A stretch of 16,797 bases of DNA from Sphingomonadales bacterium (GCA_018971065.1 JAGWVC010000089.1:1-16797), one strand, 5' to 3'. Positions 1 through 7,882 are shown, numbered from the stretch's first letter. Notes: generated by a model not told the origin, from the letters alone. A program made the numbers and translations.

Positions 1-156
1 CAGCCGCTTGCCCGCCTGGAATTGCGCGTGGCCACCGACGTCATTCTCACCCGGCTTGCGAATCTTCGGCTCGATCCGTCCCGTCCGCCCCCGGCAATCC
101 AGGGCGCCTCGTTCCGCAGCCCGGCAGCGCTGCACGTGCTGTTCGATCCCGCCTGA
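1..156 (+). CDS. Cytochrome P450, C-terminal fragment (cut by window edge)
   Basis: The window opens inside this gene. The frame from base 1 reads QPLARLELRV and stops at TGA 154-156, giving the last 51 residues. PLARLELRV is the helix directly after the P450 haem-cysteine loop (family pattern C-L-G-x-P-L-A-R-x-E), so the haem cysteine lies only a few residues off the left edge. The ending, a LRLDP segment then a beta-hairpin reading FRSPAALHVLF, is typical of bacterial class I P450s. These are soluble monooxygenases that insert one oxygen atom into a C-H bond using ferredoxin-delivered electrons. The gene lies 138 bases before the CoA ligase on the same strand, so it probably supplies the first hydroxylation of the pathway substrate. 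No ferredoxin or reductase gene is visible. The subfamily cannot be given. Confidence 0.85.
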   Translation, partial: QPLARLELRVATDVILTRLANLRLDPSRPPPAIQGASFRSPAALHVLFDPA

Positions 157-294
157 CGGCAACGTCGGCCCACCCGGCCAGGTCATCGGAAAAACCGAAG
201 ATGGTCATAACAAGATTGCCCGTTTCCGAATGGGTCAGTGCGCGTTAGCCCGTTCGGCATTGCCGCAATCAAGGCGATCGAGGGAGAGAACACC

Positions 295-2001
295 GTGGCT
301 GACAGCCTGCTCGAGGAAAAGGCACCGATCGCCTGGGTCAGGGCATCCGAAGAGGACAAGCGCCGGGTCGACGAGCTGCGATCGCACACGCTGTGGGAAA
401 CCATCGTCGCGGGTGCGGCGATCGATCCGGGCAAGGCCGCGCTGGTCGGCGCCGATGACGAGGGCCGCATCCAGCGGCTGACTTATGCCGAACTGATCAC
501 GCGCATCCGGCACTTCTCGGCGGGCCTCGCCAGCATCGGCGTGCAGCGCGGCGACCGCGTGGTGCTGTGGATGACCAACCGCATGGAATGGATCGTGAGT
601 TGCTTCGCCGCCGCGCGCATCGGCGCCGCCACCGTGCCGATCAACACCTTCCTGAAACCGCCGGAGGTGAAATACTGCATCGCCCAGTCCGGCGCGCGCC
701 ACCTGATCATGCTGGACAGCTTCCGCAAGCTGGACATGCCGGCGGTTCTGGCCGAAATCTGCCCCGCATTCGGCGACACCACAGCGCCCGGCGCACTTTT
801 CTCGGCCGAACTACCGGACTTGCGCAACGTGGTGATGTTCAGCCGCACCGGCACGCGCCAGCCGGGCGCTTTCGACTGGGACGGACTGGAAGCGGTGGGC
901 CGGGAAAACCGGGACGGCTGGCTCGACGTGGCCGACCGCATGGCCGAAGCGGTGACCCCGCAAGACCTGCACATGGTCAAATACACCTCGGGCAGCACCG
1001 GTTTCCCCAAAGGGGTGATGCTGTTGCAGGGCGGCTGGGTGGCGGCCGGGTTCAACCATTCCGAACGCATCGGCATGACCGGCAACGACGTCTACTTCTC
1101 GATGATGCCGTTCTTCCACGCCGGTGGCAGCCTTTACGGGCAGATGAGCATGTTGCCGCGCGGCGGCACGCTGGTGTTCACCGAGGCGTTCAGCGTCGAG
1201 CAGGCGCTGGACCTCGTGCAAAGCGAGCAGGCGACGATCCTGGTGACGACGCTGGGCAAGGAAGTGGTGCTGGCGGCCTATGAGAAAGGCATCACCTTCC
1301 CGCATGTCTGGCTGGGCCACCAGTTCAACGAGGCGGCGAAAGTGGTGCAGCCCAATGCCCGCTTCTCGTTCTCGCCGTTCGGGCTGACCGAAACCTATGG
1401 CCCGGCCTGCATTACCGGGCCGGATGATCCGGAGGACAAGCGGCTGACCACCTGCGGGCGGCCGCTGCCCGGCAACGATATTCGCGTCGTCGATCCCGCC
1501 ACCGGCAAGGACCTCGGCCCCGGCGAGATCGGCGAGGCGTGGATTCGCGGCAACATCATGCCCGCGTACTGGAACAAGCCCGAGGAAAGCGCGCGCGCCA
1601 TCGACGCCGAGGGCTGGCTGCACAGCGAGGACCTGATCAGCATCGATGCCGAAGGCTTCGTCACCTATCGCGGCCGGCTGAAGCTGATGGCCAAGGTCGG
1701 CGGCGAGAACGTCAGCCTGGAGGAAGTGGAAAAGGTCGTCGCCGAGCACGAGGCGATCACCCATTGCGCCGCCGTCAGCGTCGCCTGCCCGCGCAAGGTC
1801 GAGGCGGTGCGCATCTACGTTATGGCGCGGAGCGACATGGCGGTGGAGGCGGAGGCGCTGCGTGCCTGGCTCAAGCCGCGCCTGGCGCATTTCAAGCTGC
1901 CGCGCGACATCGTCTTCGTCGATGACCTGCCGCGCCTCGGCAACGGCAAGCTCAACCGCATGGTGCTGTCGCAATGGGCCAGGGAGGAACTGGCGGCATG
2001 A
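295..2001 (+). CDS. Acyl-CoA synthetase (AMP-binding, class I adenylate-forming)
   Basis: This 568-residue enzyme would activate a carboxylic acid to an acyl-AMP and then to its CoA thioester in the cytoplasm. Family motifs are in order: the P-loop YTSGSTGFPKG at about 230-240, FGLTETYG near 362-369, WLHSEDL at about 441-447 with the ribose-binding Asp446, YRGRLK at 458-463, and the C-terminal catalytic lysine in LGNGKLNR (Lys552). Length fits the family. I chose GTG 295 because AGGGAGAG lies 6-14 bases upstream. A GTG at 238 is in frame, but the extra 19 residues resemble no ligase N-terminus. The stop overlaps the next start (ATGA), so translation is coupled. The thiolase-fold and DUF35 neighbours suggest a bulky ring or side-chain acid rather than a simple fatty acid. 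Substrate is inference. Confidence 0.92.
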   Translation: MADSLLEEKAPIAWVRASEEDKRRVDELRSHTLWETIVAGAAIDPGKAALVGADDEGRIQRLTYAELITRIRHFSAGLASIGVQRGDRVVLWMTNRMEWIVSCFAAARIGAATVPINTFLKPPEVKYCIAQSGARHLIMLDSFRKLDMPAVLAEICPAFGDTTAPGALFSAELPDLRNVVMFSRTGTRQPGAFDWDGLEAVGRENRDGWLDVADRMAEAVTPQDLHMVKYTSGSTGFPKGVMLLQGGWVAAGFNHSERIGMTGNDVYFSMMPFFHAGGSLYGQMSMLPRGGTLVFTEAFSVEQALDLVQSEQATILVTTLGKEVVLAAYEKGITFPHVWLGHQFNEAAKVVQPNARFSFSPFGLTETYGPACITGPDDPEDKRLTTCGRPLPGNDIRVVDPATGKDLGPGEIGEAWIRGNIMPAYWNKPEESARAIDAEGWLHSEDLISIDAEGFVTYRGRLKLMAKVGGENVSLEEVEKVVAEHEAITHCAAVSVACPRKVEAVRIYVMARSDMAVEAEALRAWLKPRLAHFKLPRDIVFVDDLPRLGNGKLNRMVLSQWAREELAA

Positions 2002-2474
2002 CCTGCGGCGCTATCGACGAGACCCCCGACGACCACGCGGTCTTCGCGCATTTCCCCGACGTGAAGATCGATCACGACAACATCGCGCATTATCGCGGGC
2101 TGATGGCGGGACGGTTCCTGCTGAACCGTTGCGACGATTGCGGCACCTGGATCTATCCGCACCGGCCGCTGTGCCCCGAATGCTGGTCGTGGAACGTGAC
2201 GCCGACCGAGACCAGCGGCAAGGGCCGGTTGCAGATGTTCACGGTGATCTATCAGTCGCGCGATCCCGACAACCCGATCCACGAACCGGTTCCGGCCTCG
2301 GCGGTCGCCCTCGCCGAACAGCCGGGGCTGCACTATCTGGCGCGGGTGGTGAACTGCCCGCCCGAACGATTGTACCACGACATGCCGCTGGCGCTGACCT
2401 GGATCGATGTGGACGGCCGCAAGTGGCCTGCGTTCGAACCGGCGCGCAGCGAGGGAGACACCGCCCGTGGCTAG
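1998..2474 (+). CDS. DUF35 zinc-ribbon/OB-fold protein, partner of the thiolase-fold protein (copy 1)
   Basis: This 158-residue protein has the rubredoxin-like zinc ribbon of the DUF35 family, C45-x2-C48-x10-C59-x2-C62, followed by a beta-rich OB-fold region (about 70-150). In known systems, such as the DUF35 part of ChsH2 with Ltp2 in steroid side-chain breakdown, this domain binds the thiolase-like partner and helps hold the acyl-CoA. It is not known to be catalytic alone. The start is ATG 1998, overlapping the ligase stop as ATGA. AGGGAGGA at 1981-1988 gives a strong, well-spaced ribosome site. Its stop lies 8 bases inside the thiolase-fold gene, which fits a stoichiometric complex. The same domain recurs at 6289-6720 beside a second thiolase-fold gene. 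Partnership is inferred from family and gene order. Confidence 0.9.
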   Translation: MTCGAIDETPDDHAVFAHFPDVKIDHDNIAHYRGLMAGRFLLNRCDDCGTWIYPHRPLCPECWSWNVTPTETSGKGRLQMFTVIYQSRDPDNPIHEPVPASAVALAEQPGLHYLARVVNCPPERLYHDMPLALTWIDVDGRKWPAFEPARSEGDTARG

Positions 2475-3672
2475 GAATCCGCTTCGGGACAAGGTCGCCA
2501 TCGTCGGTGTCGGCTCCACCGCCTACAGCCGCGACCTGGGTCGCAGCGAACTGGGCATCGGGCTTGAAGCCGCCGTCAACGCGATCCGCGACGCCGGGAT
2601 CGACAAGCAGGACATCGACGGCATCTGCGGTTCGGGCATGACCCCGCTGGCGATGGGCGGCGCCGGCTTCCTCAGCCTCCAGGGCGCGCTTGGCATCGAT
2701 GAATGCACCTGGGTGAAGAACGGCTGGCTCGGCTCGGCGCTGGTCTATGCGGTGGAGGCGGTGTTCTCCGGCCTGACGGATACGGTGCTGCTGGTGCAGA
2801 CCAACATGCGCACGGTGACGATGTCGCGCGCCGCCACGCGCGATCCGTTTCGCGCCCGCGCGGCGCAGTATTCGGACGTGGGTGGTGATGTCGGCCTCGC
2901 CGATTTCTCCAAGCGCTGGTTCCACTCGGGTGAGCCTTACGCCGCCGTAATGCAGCGTTATTGCCACGATTTCGGCGTCAACGGCGACGCCTTCGGGCTG
3001 ATGGCGGTCAACAACCGCTCGCACGGCAGCCGCAACCCGCACGCGGCGATGCGTCATCCGCTGACGCTGGAAGACTACTACCAGTCGCGCCCGATCTGGG
3101 AGCCGATGCGCATGGCCGACATGGACCTGCCGGTAGACTGTGGCGAAGCGCTGGTCATCACCACCGCCGAGCGCGCGCGCGATCTGCCCAACCGGCCGGT
3201 GCTGGTCCACGCCATGTCGCTGGGCGCGACGCGGGTGGGGGAATTCTACGAGAACTTCCCCGGCTGGACCAGCAACGCGCTGTGGGTGGGGATGCAGGGC
3301 CTGCGCGAACGCAGCGACATCGCGCTGACCGACGCCGACCTGTTCTATCCCTACGACGGCTATACCGTCGATGCCGTCGCGGTCACCGAAGCGGCCGGCT
3401 GGTGCAAGCCCGGCGAGGCGGGCGACCTGTTCAGATCGGCGTGGGACCCGGTGCAGGACATCATGCGCCTGAACGGCCGAACGCTGGTCACCCCCAACGG
3501 CGGCGGGCTGGCGCTGGGCCGGGCGGGCGGCGCCAACCTTTATGCCGATGCGGTGCGGCGCCTGCGCGGCGACGTGGTGGCGCCGGGCGAGATCACGCCC
3601 GAAACCGCGCTGGTCGGGATCGGCAGCTTCTTCCACGATCCGGCAATGGTCATGTTCCGGTCCGACGCGTGA
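2467..3672 (+). CDS. Thiolase-fold protein (SCP2/Ltp-like) lacking thiolase catalytic residues (copy 1)
   Basis: This 401-residue protein starts VAIVGVGST (10-18), like SCP-x/lipid-transfer thiolases. The usual nucleophile motif C-A-T-G-S is replaced by G86-W-L-G-S. The His of the H-D-C-F motif is Tyr296 (YDGY), the usual GHP histidine is Arg352 (GLALGR), and the C-terminal C-x-G-G-G cysteine is also missing. A Claisen thiolase mechanism is therefore unlikely. Known Cys-less relatives (Ltp2) are retro-aldolases acting with DUF35 proteins. Here the second tyrosine expected in Ltp2 enzymes is Arg352, so the chemistry may differ again. The start is GTG 2467, with GAGGGAGA at 2450-2457 upstream. 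It overlaps the DUF35 stop by 8 bases. Fold and family are clear; reaction and substrate are inference. Confidence 0.85.
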   Translation: MARNPLRDKVAIVGVGSTAYSRDLGRSELGIGLEAAVNAIRDAGIDKQDIDGICGSGMTPLAMGGAGFLSLQGALGIDECTWVKNGWLGSALVYAVEAVFSGLTDTVLLVQTNMRTVTMSRAATRDPFRARAAQYSDVGGDVGLADFSKRWFHSGEPYAAVMQRYCHDFGVNGDAFGLMAVNNRSHGSRNPHAAMRHPLTLEDYYQSRPIWEPMRMADMDLPVDCGEALVITTAERARDLPNRPVLVHAMSLGATRVGEFYENFPGWTSNALWVGMQGLRERSDIALTDADLFYPYDGYTVDAVAVTEAAGWCKPGEAGDLFRSAWDPVQDIMRLNGRTLVTPNGGGLALGRAGGANLYADAVRRLRGDVVAPGEITPETALVGIGSFFHDPAMVMFRSDA

Positions 3673-3689
3673 ACCGACAAGGAGACAGC

Positions 3690-4670
3690 ATGTTCAAGGC
3701 GTATCTGGTCGAAGGCGGCAGTCCTTATGTCTGCACGCTGAAGCCGCTTGACGACACGGCCCTTCCCGAAGCCGACGTGACCGTCGCGGTCGAATATTCG
3801 ACCCTCAACTACAAGGATGCGCTGGCGCTGACCGGCCGCAGCCCGATCGCGCGCAAGCTGCCGCTGGTGCCCGGCATCGACTTTGCCGGCACCGTGGAAC
3901 GCAGCGACGATCCCCGCTTCCGGCCCGGCGACGCCGTGGTGCTGACCGGGTTCGGCGTGGGCGAGACATACTGGGGCGGCCTGTCGCAACGCGCGCGGGT
4001 GCCGGGCGACTGGCTGATCAGGCTGCCGGATGGCATGTCCACCGCCTATGCGATGGCCTTCGGCACCGCCGGCTTCACCGCGATGCTGGCGGTGCTGGCG
4101 ATCGAGAAGCACGGCATTCGCCCCGAACATGGCCCGGTGCTGGTGACCGGCGCGGGCGGCGGGGTGGGCGGCATTGCCATCCACCTGCTCAGCCGCCTCG
4201 GCTACACCGTCGCCGCCGCGACCGGCCGGCCCGAGCAGGCCGATTACCTGCGCAGCCTTGGCGCATCCGAGATTGTCGATCGTGCCAGCCTGTCCGCACC
4301 GGGCAAGCCGCTGGCCAGGGCCACCTGGGCCGCCGCCATTGACAACGCCGGCAGCCACATCCTGGCCAACTGCTGCGCCGCCACCAAGGATGACGGCATC
4401 GTCGTTGCCTGTGGGCTGGCACAGGGCATGGACTTTCCCGGCAGCGTGGCGCCGTTCATCCTGCGCGGCATCACCCTGGCCGGCATCAACAGCGTCAACC
4501 GCAGCCGCGAGCAGCGCGAGGAAGTGTGGACCCGGCTTCAGCAGCTTGCCGATCCGGCGGTGATCGCAGCGATGATCGAAACCATCGGGCTGACCGAGGC
4601 GATGGACCACGCCGGGCCGCTGCTTGACGGACAGGTGCTGGGTCGGCTGGTGGTCGATACCGCCTGCTGA
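3690..4670 (+). CDS. acuI: MDR-family NADPH-dependent acrylyl-CoA reductase (AcuI/YhdH type)
   Basis: This 326-residue protein is a zinc-free medium-chain dehydrogenase/reductase of the AcuI/YhdH subfamily, which reduces acrylyl-CoA to propionyl-CoA with NADPH. The signature STLNYKDALALTGR lies at 37-50 and PLVPGIDFAGTV at 58-69. The Rossmann loop is TGAGGGVGG (153-161). No structural zinc-cysteine cluster is seen, and length matches the family. ATG 3690 follows the thiolase-fold stop by 17 bases, with AAGGAGAC at 3679-3686. As the last well-supported gene of the + strand operon it may detoxify acrylyl-CoA or another short enoyl-CoA released by side-chain cleavage. Some YhdH-like proteins act as general quinone or enone reductases, so the exact substrate is uncertain. 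Confidence 0.85.
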   Translation: MFKAYLVEGGSPYVCTLKPLDDTALPEADVTVAVEYSTLNYKDALALTGRSPIARKLPLVPGIDFAGTVERSDDPRFRPGDAVVLTGFGVGETYWGGLSQRARVPGDWLIRLPDGMSTAYAMAFGTAGFTAMLAVLAIEKHGIRPEHGPVLVTGAGGGVGGIAIHLLSRLGYTVAAATGRPEQADYLRSLGASEIVDRASLSAPGKPLARATWAAAIDNAGSHILANCCAATKDDGIVVACGLAQGMDFPGSVAPFILRGITLAGINSVNRSREQREEVWTRLQQLADPAVIAAMIETIGLTEAMDHAGPLLDGQVLGRLVVDTAC

Positions 4671-4681
4671 AAGGAAGGCCC

Positions 4682-4795
4682 ATGCAGACCTGCGACAAGG
4701 CCATCTTCATCGCCGGAGGTACCGACCTGTCGCGCAACGGTGCCGGCTTCGACGGCTGGCTCACCACGATGGGCGGTATCGCGCGGGCGCCGTAA
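4682..4795 (+). CDS. Possible small protein of 37 residues, unrecognised
   Basis: An ATG 11 bases after the acrylyl-CoA reductase stop opens a 37-residue frame, MQTCDKAIFIAGG onward, ending ARAP and TAA. AAGGAAGG at 4671-4678 is a strong ribosome site at ideal spacing, as good as those of the real genes upstream. I do not recognise the peptide. It has one cysteine (residue 4), a short hydrophobic stretch (AIFIAGG) and a glycine-rich tail, with no clear membrane helix or signal. It could be a true operon small protein, or the remnant of a truncated longer gene whose ribosome site survives. About 110 bases with no other gene separate it from the MFS gene. Confidence 0.35.
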   Translation: MQTCDKAIFIAGGTDLSRNGAGFDGWLTTMGGIARAP

Positions 4796-4905
4796 CCGGG
4801 CGCGATAGCGCTTGATCGGCACTCCCCCGGTCTTCAAGCTGTAACGGATAGCAACAGCGTTGTCCGCGCGGGGGTGATGCCCGGCAGCGGGTTCGAAGGG
4901 ACAGG

Positions 4906-6285
4906 ATGCCGGCAACCACGCGCCCGCGCGAAACGCCACCGGGCGAGCATGTCGGCCTGGCCGGCAGGCGGCGCGGTTTCGCGGTGCTGTCGCTGACCAC
5001 GGGAACCATCGTCACCACCGTCGCCGGTTCGATGGTCAATATCGCGCTGCCGTCGATCGCGCGGGAATTCAGGGTCTCGTCGGCGGCAACGGTGCTGGTC
5101 GTCACCGTCTATCAACTGGTGCTGATGATGGCGCTGCTGCCGCTTTCGGCACTGGGCAACCGCTTTGGCCACCGCACAATCTACCAGCGCGGGCTGATCG
5201 TGTTCGTCAGCGCGACACTGCTCAGCTTCCTTGCCCGCAGCCTGCCGTTCCTGCTGGCGGTGCGCGCGCTGCAGGCATTGGGCGCGGCGGCGGCGATGAG
5301 CGTGTCCTCGGCGCTGATCCGCGAGGCCTATCCCGCTAACCGGCTGGGGCGTGGGCTGAGCCTCAACACGATGATGGCGGCCGGTTTCGCGACGCTGGCG
5401 CCCAGCCTTGGCGGGGCGCTGCTGGCAGTGGCGCGCTGGCCGTGGCTGTTCGCGGCACTGGTGCCGTTCGGCGTGATCTCAATCATCGCCGGGCGGCGAT
5501 CACTGCCCGATCCGGTGATCCATCATGCCCGCTACGATATGCGCGGCGCGGCGCTGTGCGCGCTGACCTTCGGGCTGGCGGTGACGGGGCTTGAACTGGC
5601 CATGCACGGCGGCGTTGCCCCGGCGGCGGCGGCGCTGATCGCGGCGGGGCTGGGCATGGGCGTGGTGTTCGTTCGGCGGGAACTTCGGCTGGAGCAGCCG
5701 ATGCTGCCGGTTGACCTGCTGCGCGCGCCGGCCATCGCCATGCCGGTCACCGGGCTGTTCGCGGCCTACCTGGGTTCGATGATCATGCTGGTCAACCTGC
5801 CGTTCCGGCTGCAGCAGGGCCTGCACCTTTCACCGGCCGCCGCCGGCGTGGTGATGGCGGCCTGGCCCTCCACCTCGATGATCGTGGCCCCGACCGCCGG
5901 CCTGCTATCCGATCGCTACCCGGCGGCGGCGCTGGGCGCGCTCGGCATGGGCATTGCCTCGGCCGGGCTGGTCGCGCTGGCGTTCCTGCCCGCCGCGCCC
6001 GGCCAGATCGACCTGATGTGGCGGGTGCTGCTGTGCGGCGTGGGGTTCGGTTTCTTCTTCTCGCCCAATTCCCGGCAGATCATCGGCGCGGCGCCACGCC
6101 CCAGAATGGCGGCGGCCGGGGCGCTGACGACGACGACGCGCGGCGCCGGCCAGACGCTGGGCGCGTCGATCGCCGGTGCCGTGCTGGCGCTGGGCATCGG
6201 CAACGGCCCTGCCGCCAGCCTGCTTGCCGCCGGCCTGGCGGCGACGGCAGGCCTGTGCTGCGTGCTGACCTTGCGCCGCCGCTAG
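4906..6285 (+). CDS. MFS transporter, DHA2 (EmrB/QacA-like) family
   Basis: This 459-residue protein is almost wholly hydrophobic helices and has the length of a 14-helix DHA2 drug:proton antiporter, probably exporting a toxic substrate or intermediate across the inner membrane. The first helix carries VNIALPSIA (44-52), the DHA2 TM1 motif, although the acidic residue usually five before the Asn is Ala40. The TM2-3 loop has the motif A-like GNRFGHR (84-90). A cytoplasmic basic loop reads RRELRLEQPMLPVDL, which in this family precedes the second half. ATG 4906 has GAAGGG 5 bases upstream. It stands 110 bases after the small ORF, so it may or may not share the operon. It converges on the DUF35 gene with only 3 bases between stops. 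Confidence 0.85.
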   Translation: MPATTRPRETPPGEHVGLAGRRRGFAVLSLTTGTIVTTVAGSMVNIALPSIAREFRVSSAATVLVVTVYQLVLMMALLPLSALGNRFGHRTIYQRGLIVFVSATLLSFLARSLPFLLAVRALQALGAAAAMSVSSALIREAYPANRLGRGLSLNTMMAAGFATLAPSLGGALLAVARWPWLFAALVPFGVISIIAGRRSLPDPVIHHARYDMRGAALCALTFGLAVTGLELAMHGGVAPAAAALIAAGLGMGVVFVRRELRLEQPMLPVDLLRAPAIAMPVTGLFAAYLGSMIMLVNLPFRLQQGLHLSPAAAGVVMAAWPSTSMIVAPTAGLLSDRYPAAALGALGMGIASAGLVALAFLPAAPGQIDLMWRVLLCGVGFGFFFSPNSRQIIGAAPRPRMAAAGALTTTTRGAGQTLGASIAGAVLALGIGNGPAASLLAAGLAATAGLCCVLTLRRR

Positions 6286-6288
6286 CCC

Positions 6289-6720
6289 CTACCGACCCAC
6301 CCGGCGGAACACCGGCACCGACGCGTTGGCGGCGGGCTGCCAGTCGATCGCCACGGCATCGCCGATCGCCACCGCGTCCACATCGGCATCGACCAGCACC
6401 GAAACCAGCCGCACGCCGGGCGCATCGGCGAATTCCACCAGCGTCGGCATCCGCCAGCGCGGCGGCGCGTCCCTGTCCGCACCGGGAACCGGCAGCACGG
6501 TGAAGGAAAACACCCGCGCCTGTCCGGGCGGCACCCATTCCACCGGCTGCGCGCGGCATCGCGGGCAGAACGGCCCGGCCGGCCAACGGAACGTGCCACA
6601 CGCGGTGCAGCGCGGCATCACCACGCGCCCTTCGGTGCCGGCCTGCCAGAACGGCTCGCTCCACGCGTCCATCGCCACTTCCAGCGCGGCATAGTCGGGG
6701 CAGAACGAAATCCGCGTCAT
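6289..6720 (-). CDS. DUF35 zinc-ribbon/OB-fold protein (copy 2)
   Basis: This 143-residue protein is the second DUF35 member. Its ribbon C38-x2-C41-x10-C52-x2-C55 has the same spacing as copy 1, with the family's W-P-A-G-P-F-C-P-R-C style, followed by an OB-fold (about 60-140). Its expected role is a subunit of the thiolase-fold enzyme encoded just before it. The ATG at 6720 overlaps the upstream stop as ATGA, indicating translational coupling and a complex of the two products. Apart from the ribbon and a few OB-fold positions it differs from copy 1 (158 residues, different N-terminus). The two pairs therefore look like diverged paralogues or independent acquisitions rather than a recent duplication. 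It is the last gene of the - strand unit. Confidence 0.9.
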   Translation of the reverse strand: MTRISFCPDYAALEVAMDAWSEPFWQAGTEGRVVMPRCTACGTFRWPAGPFCPRCRAQPVEWVPPGQARVFSFTVLPVPGADRDAPPRWRMPTLVEFADAPGVRLVSVLVDADVDAVAIGDAVAIDWQPAANASVPVFRRVGR

Positions 6721-7880
6721 CGCCAGTTCCTCAGGATCGCGGCGGTCATCGGCGTCGGCGCCGGTCCGCCGGTGATCAGCGCGGTGCGTGCGCCCGCCAC
6801 CTGATTGACGGCGGTGCCGCGCATCTGCTCGACCGCCTCGTATATGTGAGTCATGCCGACGACATAGGCATCCGACAGGTTGCCGCCGTGCGGGTTCACG
6901 GGGATCGCCCCGCCCATGCGGATCGCCCCGCTCTCCACGAACGGCCCGCCCTCGCCGCGCCGGCAGAAGCCGAAATCTTCCAGTGCCATAAGCACCAAAG
7001 GCGAGAAATGGTCGTAGATCAGCGCCACGTCGATGTCCGCCGGGCCGATGCCGGTGGTTTCGTAGAGGCGCTTCGCCACCGGCAAGCCACCGGCGGAAAC
7101 GAACGCGTCGGCCTCCTGCTGGAACCCGAAGAACGCCCGCCCCCAGTCCGATGTGCCCACTTGCGCCCCACCGGCGATGTACACCGGCTGCTGCGGCCCA
7201 TCTTCGGCCCGCTCCGCCGCCTGCACCACGAAGGCCAGCGCGCCATCGGTTTCGAGGCAGAAGTCCAGCCGGCACAGCGGGTCAGCCAGCATCGGCGATG
7301 CCATGTACTCGTCCAGTGTCAGCGGCTTGCGGCGGAACGCGCGCTCGCGCGTCGCGGCATTCAACCGCGAGTTGATCACCACCTCGCCGAACGCCTCGCG
7401 CCGGGTGCCGAACTCGTGCATGTGCCGCCGCGCCTGCAACGCCATCGCCTGCCCCGGCCCGTTCAGCCCGGCAATGCGCTGGAACACGTTGTCGGGCGTT
7501 GTCCCGAAGCTGCCCAGCACCTGCCCCAGCCGGCGCCCCACCTGCTGCATCCCGCCGATGCAGACGATGTTCCTGGCACGGCCGGTCTCGATGCCCATTG
7601 CCGCCAGATCGAGCATCCCGGCCAGGCCGCTGCCCATGCTGGATACGCAGTGCGAAAACGTGACGTTCTTCAGCGCCAGCGTCTCGATCAGCAGCGCGGT
7701 GTCGAAGCCCGAGGCGAAGAACGCCAGCCCGTCCACCTCGTCCAGGGTGATCCCGGCATCGGCGACGGCGGCCATCACCGCCTTGCCGATCAGCTCCAGC
7801 ATCGTCTGCGGCGCCGATTCGCCACGAAACCAGATCGGCGTCGAACCGATCCCGGCGATCGCCGCTCCTGCCCGCCCCAT
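6717..7880 (-). CDS. Thiolase-fold protein resembling the Ltp2 steroid side-chain aldolase (copy 2)
   Basis: This 387-residue protein begins AAIAGIGSTPI, typical of the SCP-x/lipid-transfer group. The nucleophile motif C-A-T-G-S is S80-S-M-G-S, so the thiolase cysteine is replaced; Cys78 lies two residues earlier and is not aligned. The H-D-C-F position reads Y289-D-H-F, and NPHGGNLSDAY ends in Tyr339 where thiolases have the GHP histidine. Two tyrosines 50 residues apart match, as I recall it, the catalytic pair of actinobacterial Ltp2 (about 294 and 344), which splits a side-chain beta-hydroxyacyl-CoA by retro-aldol cleavage with a DUF35 partner. That partner is encoded next. The ATG lies 2 bases after the amidohydrolase stop without a clear ribosome site, so it probably relies on coupling. 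Substrate unknown. Confidence 0.87.
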   Translation of the reverse strand: MGRAGAAIAGIGSTPIWFRGESAPQTMLELIGKAVMAAVADAGITLDEVDGLAFFASGFDTALLIETLALKNVTFSHCVSSMGSGLAGMLDLAAMGIETGRARNIVCIGGMQQVGRRLGQVLGSFGTTPDNVFQRIAGLNGPGQAMALQARRHMHEFGTRREAFGEVVINSRLNAATRERAFRRKPLTLDEYMASPMLADPLCRLDFCLETDGALAFVVQAAERAEDGPQQPVYIAGGAQVGTSDWGRAFFGFQQEADAFVSAGGLPVAKRLYETTGIGPADIDVALIYDHFSPLVLMALEDFGFCRRGEGGPFVESGAIRMGGAIPVNPHGGNLSDAYVVGMTHIYEAVEQMRGTAVNQVAGARTALITGGPAPTPMTAAILRNWR

Positions 7881-7882
7881 AT

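Noticed and set aside
2239..3636. Long - strand open frame opposite the DUF35 and thiolase-fold genes
   Set aside because: Composition is His/Arg/Gly-rich without motifs, and the opposite strand has overlapping, family-supported genes with ribosome sites.
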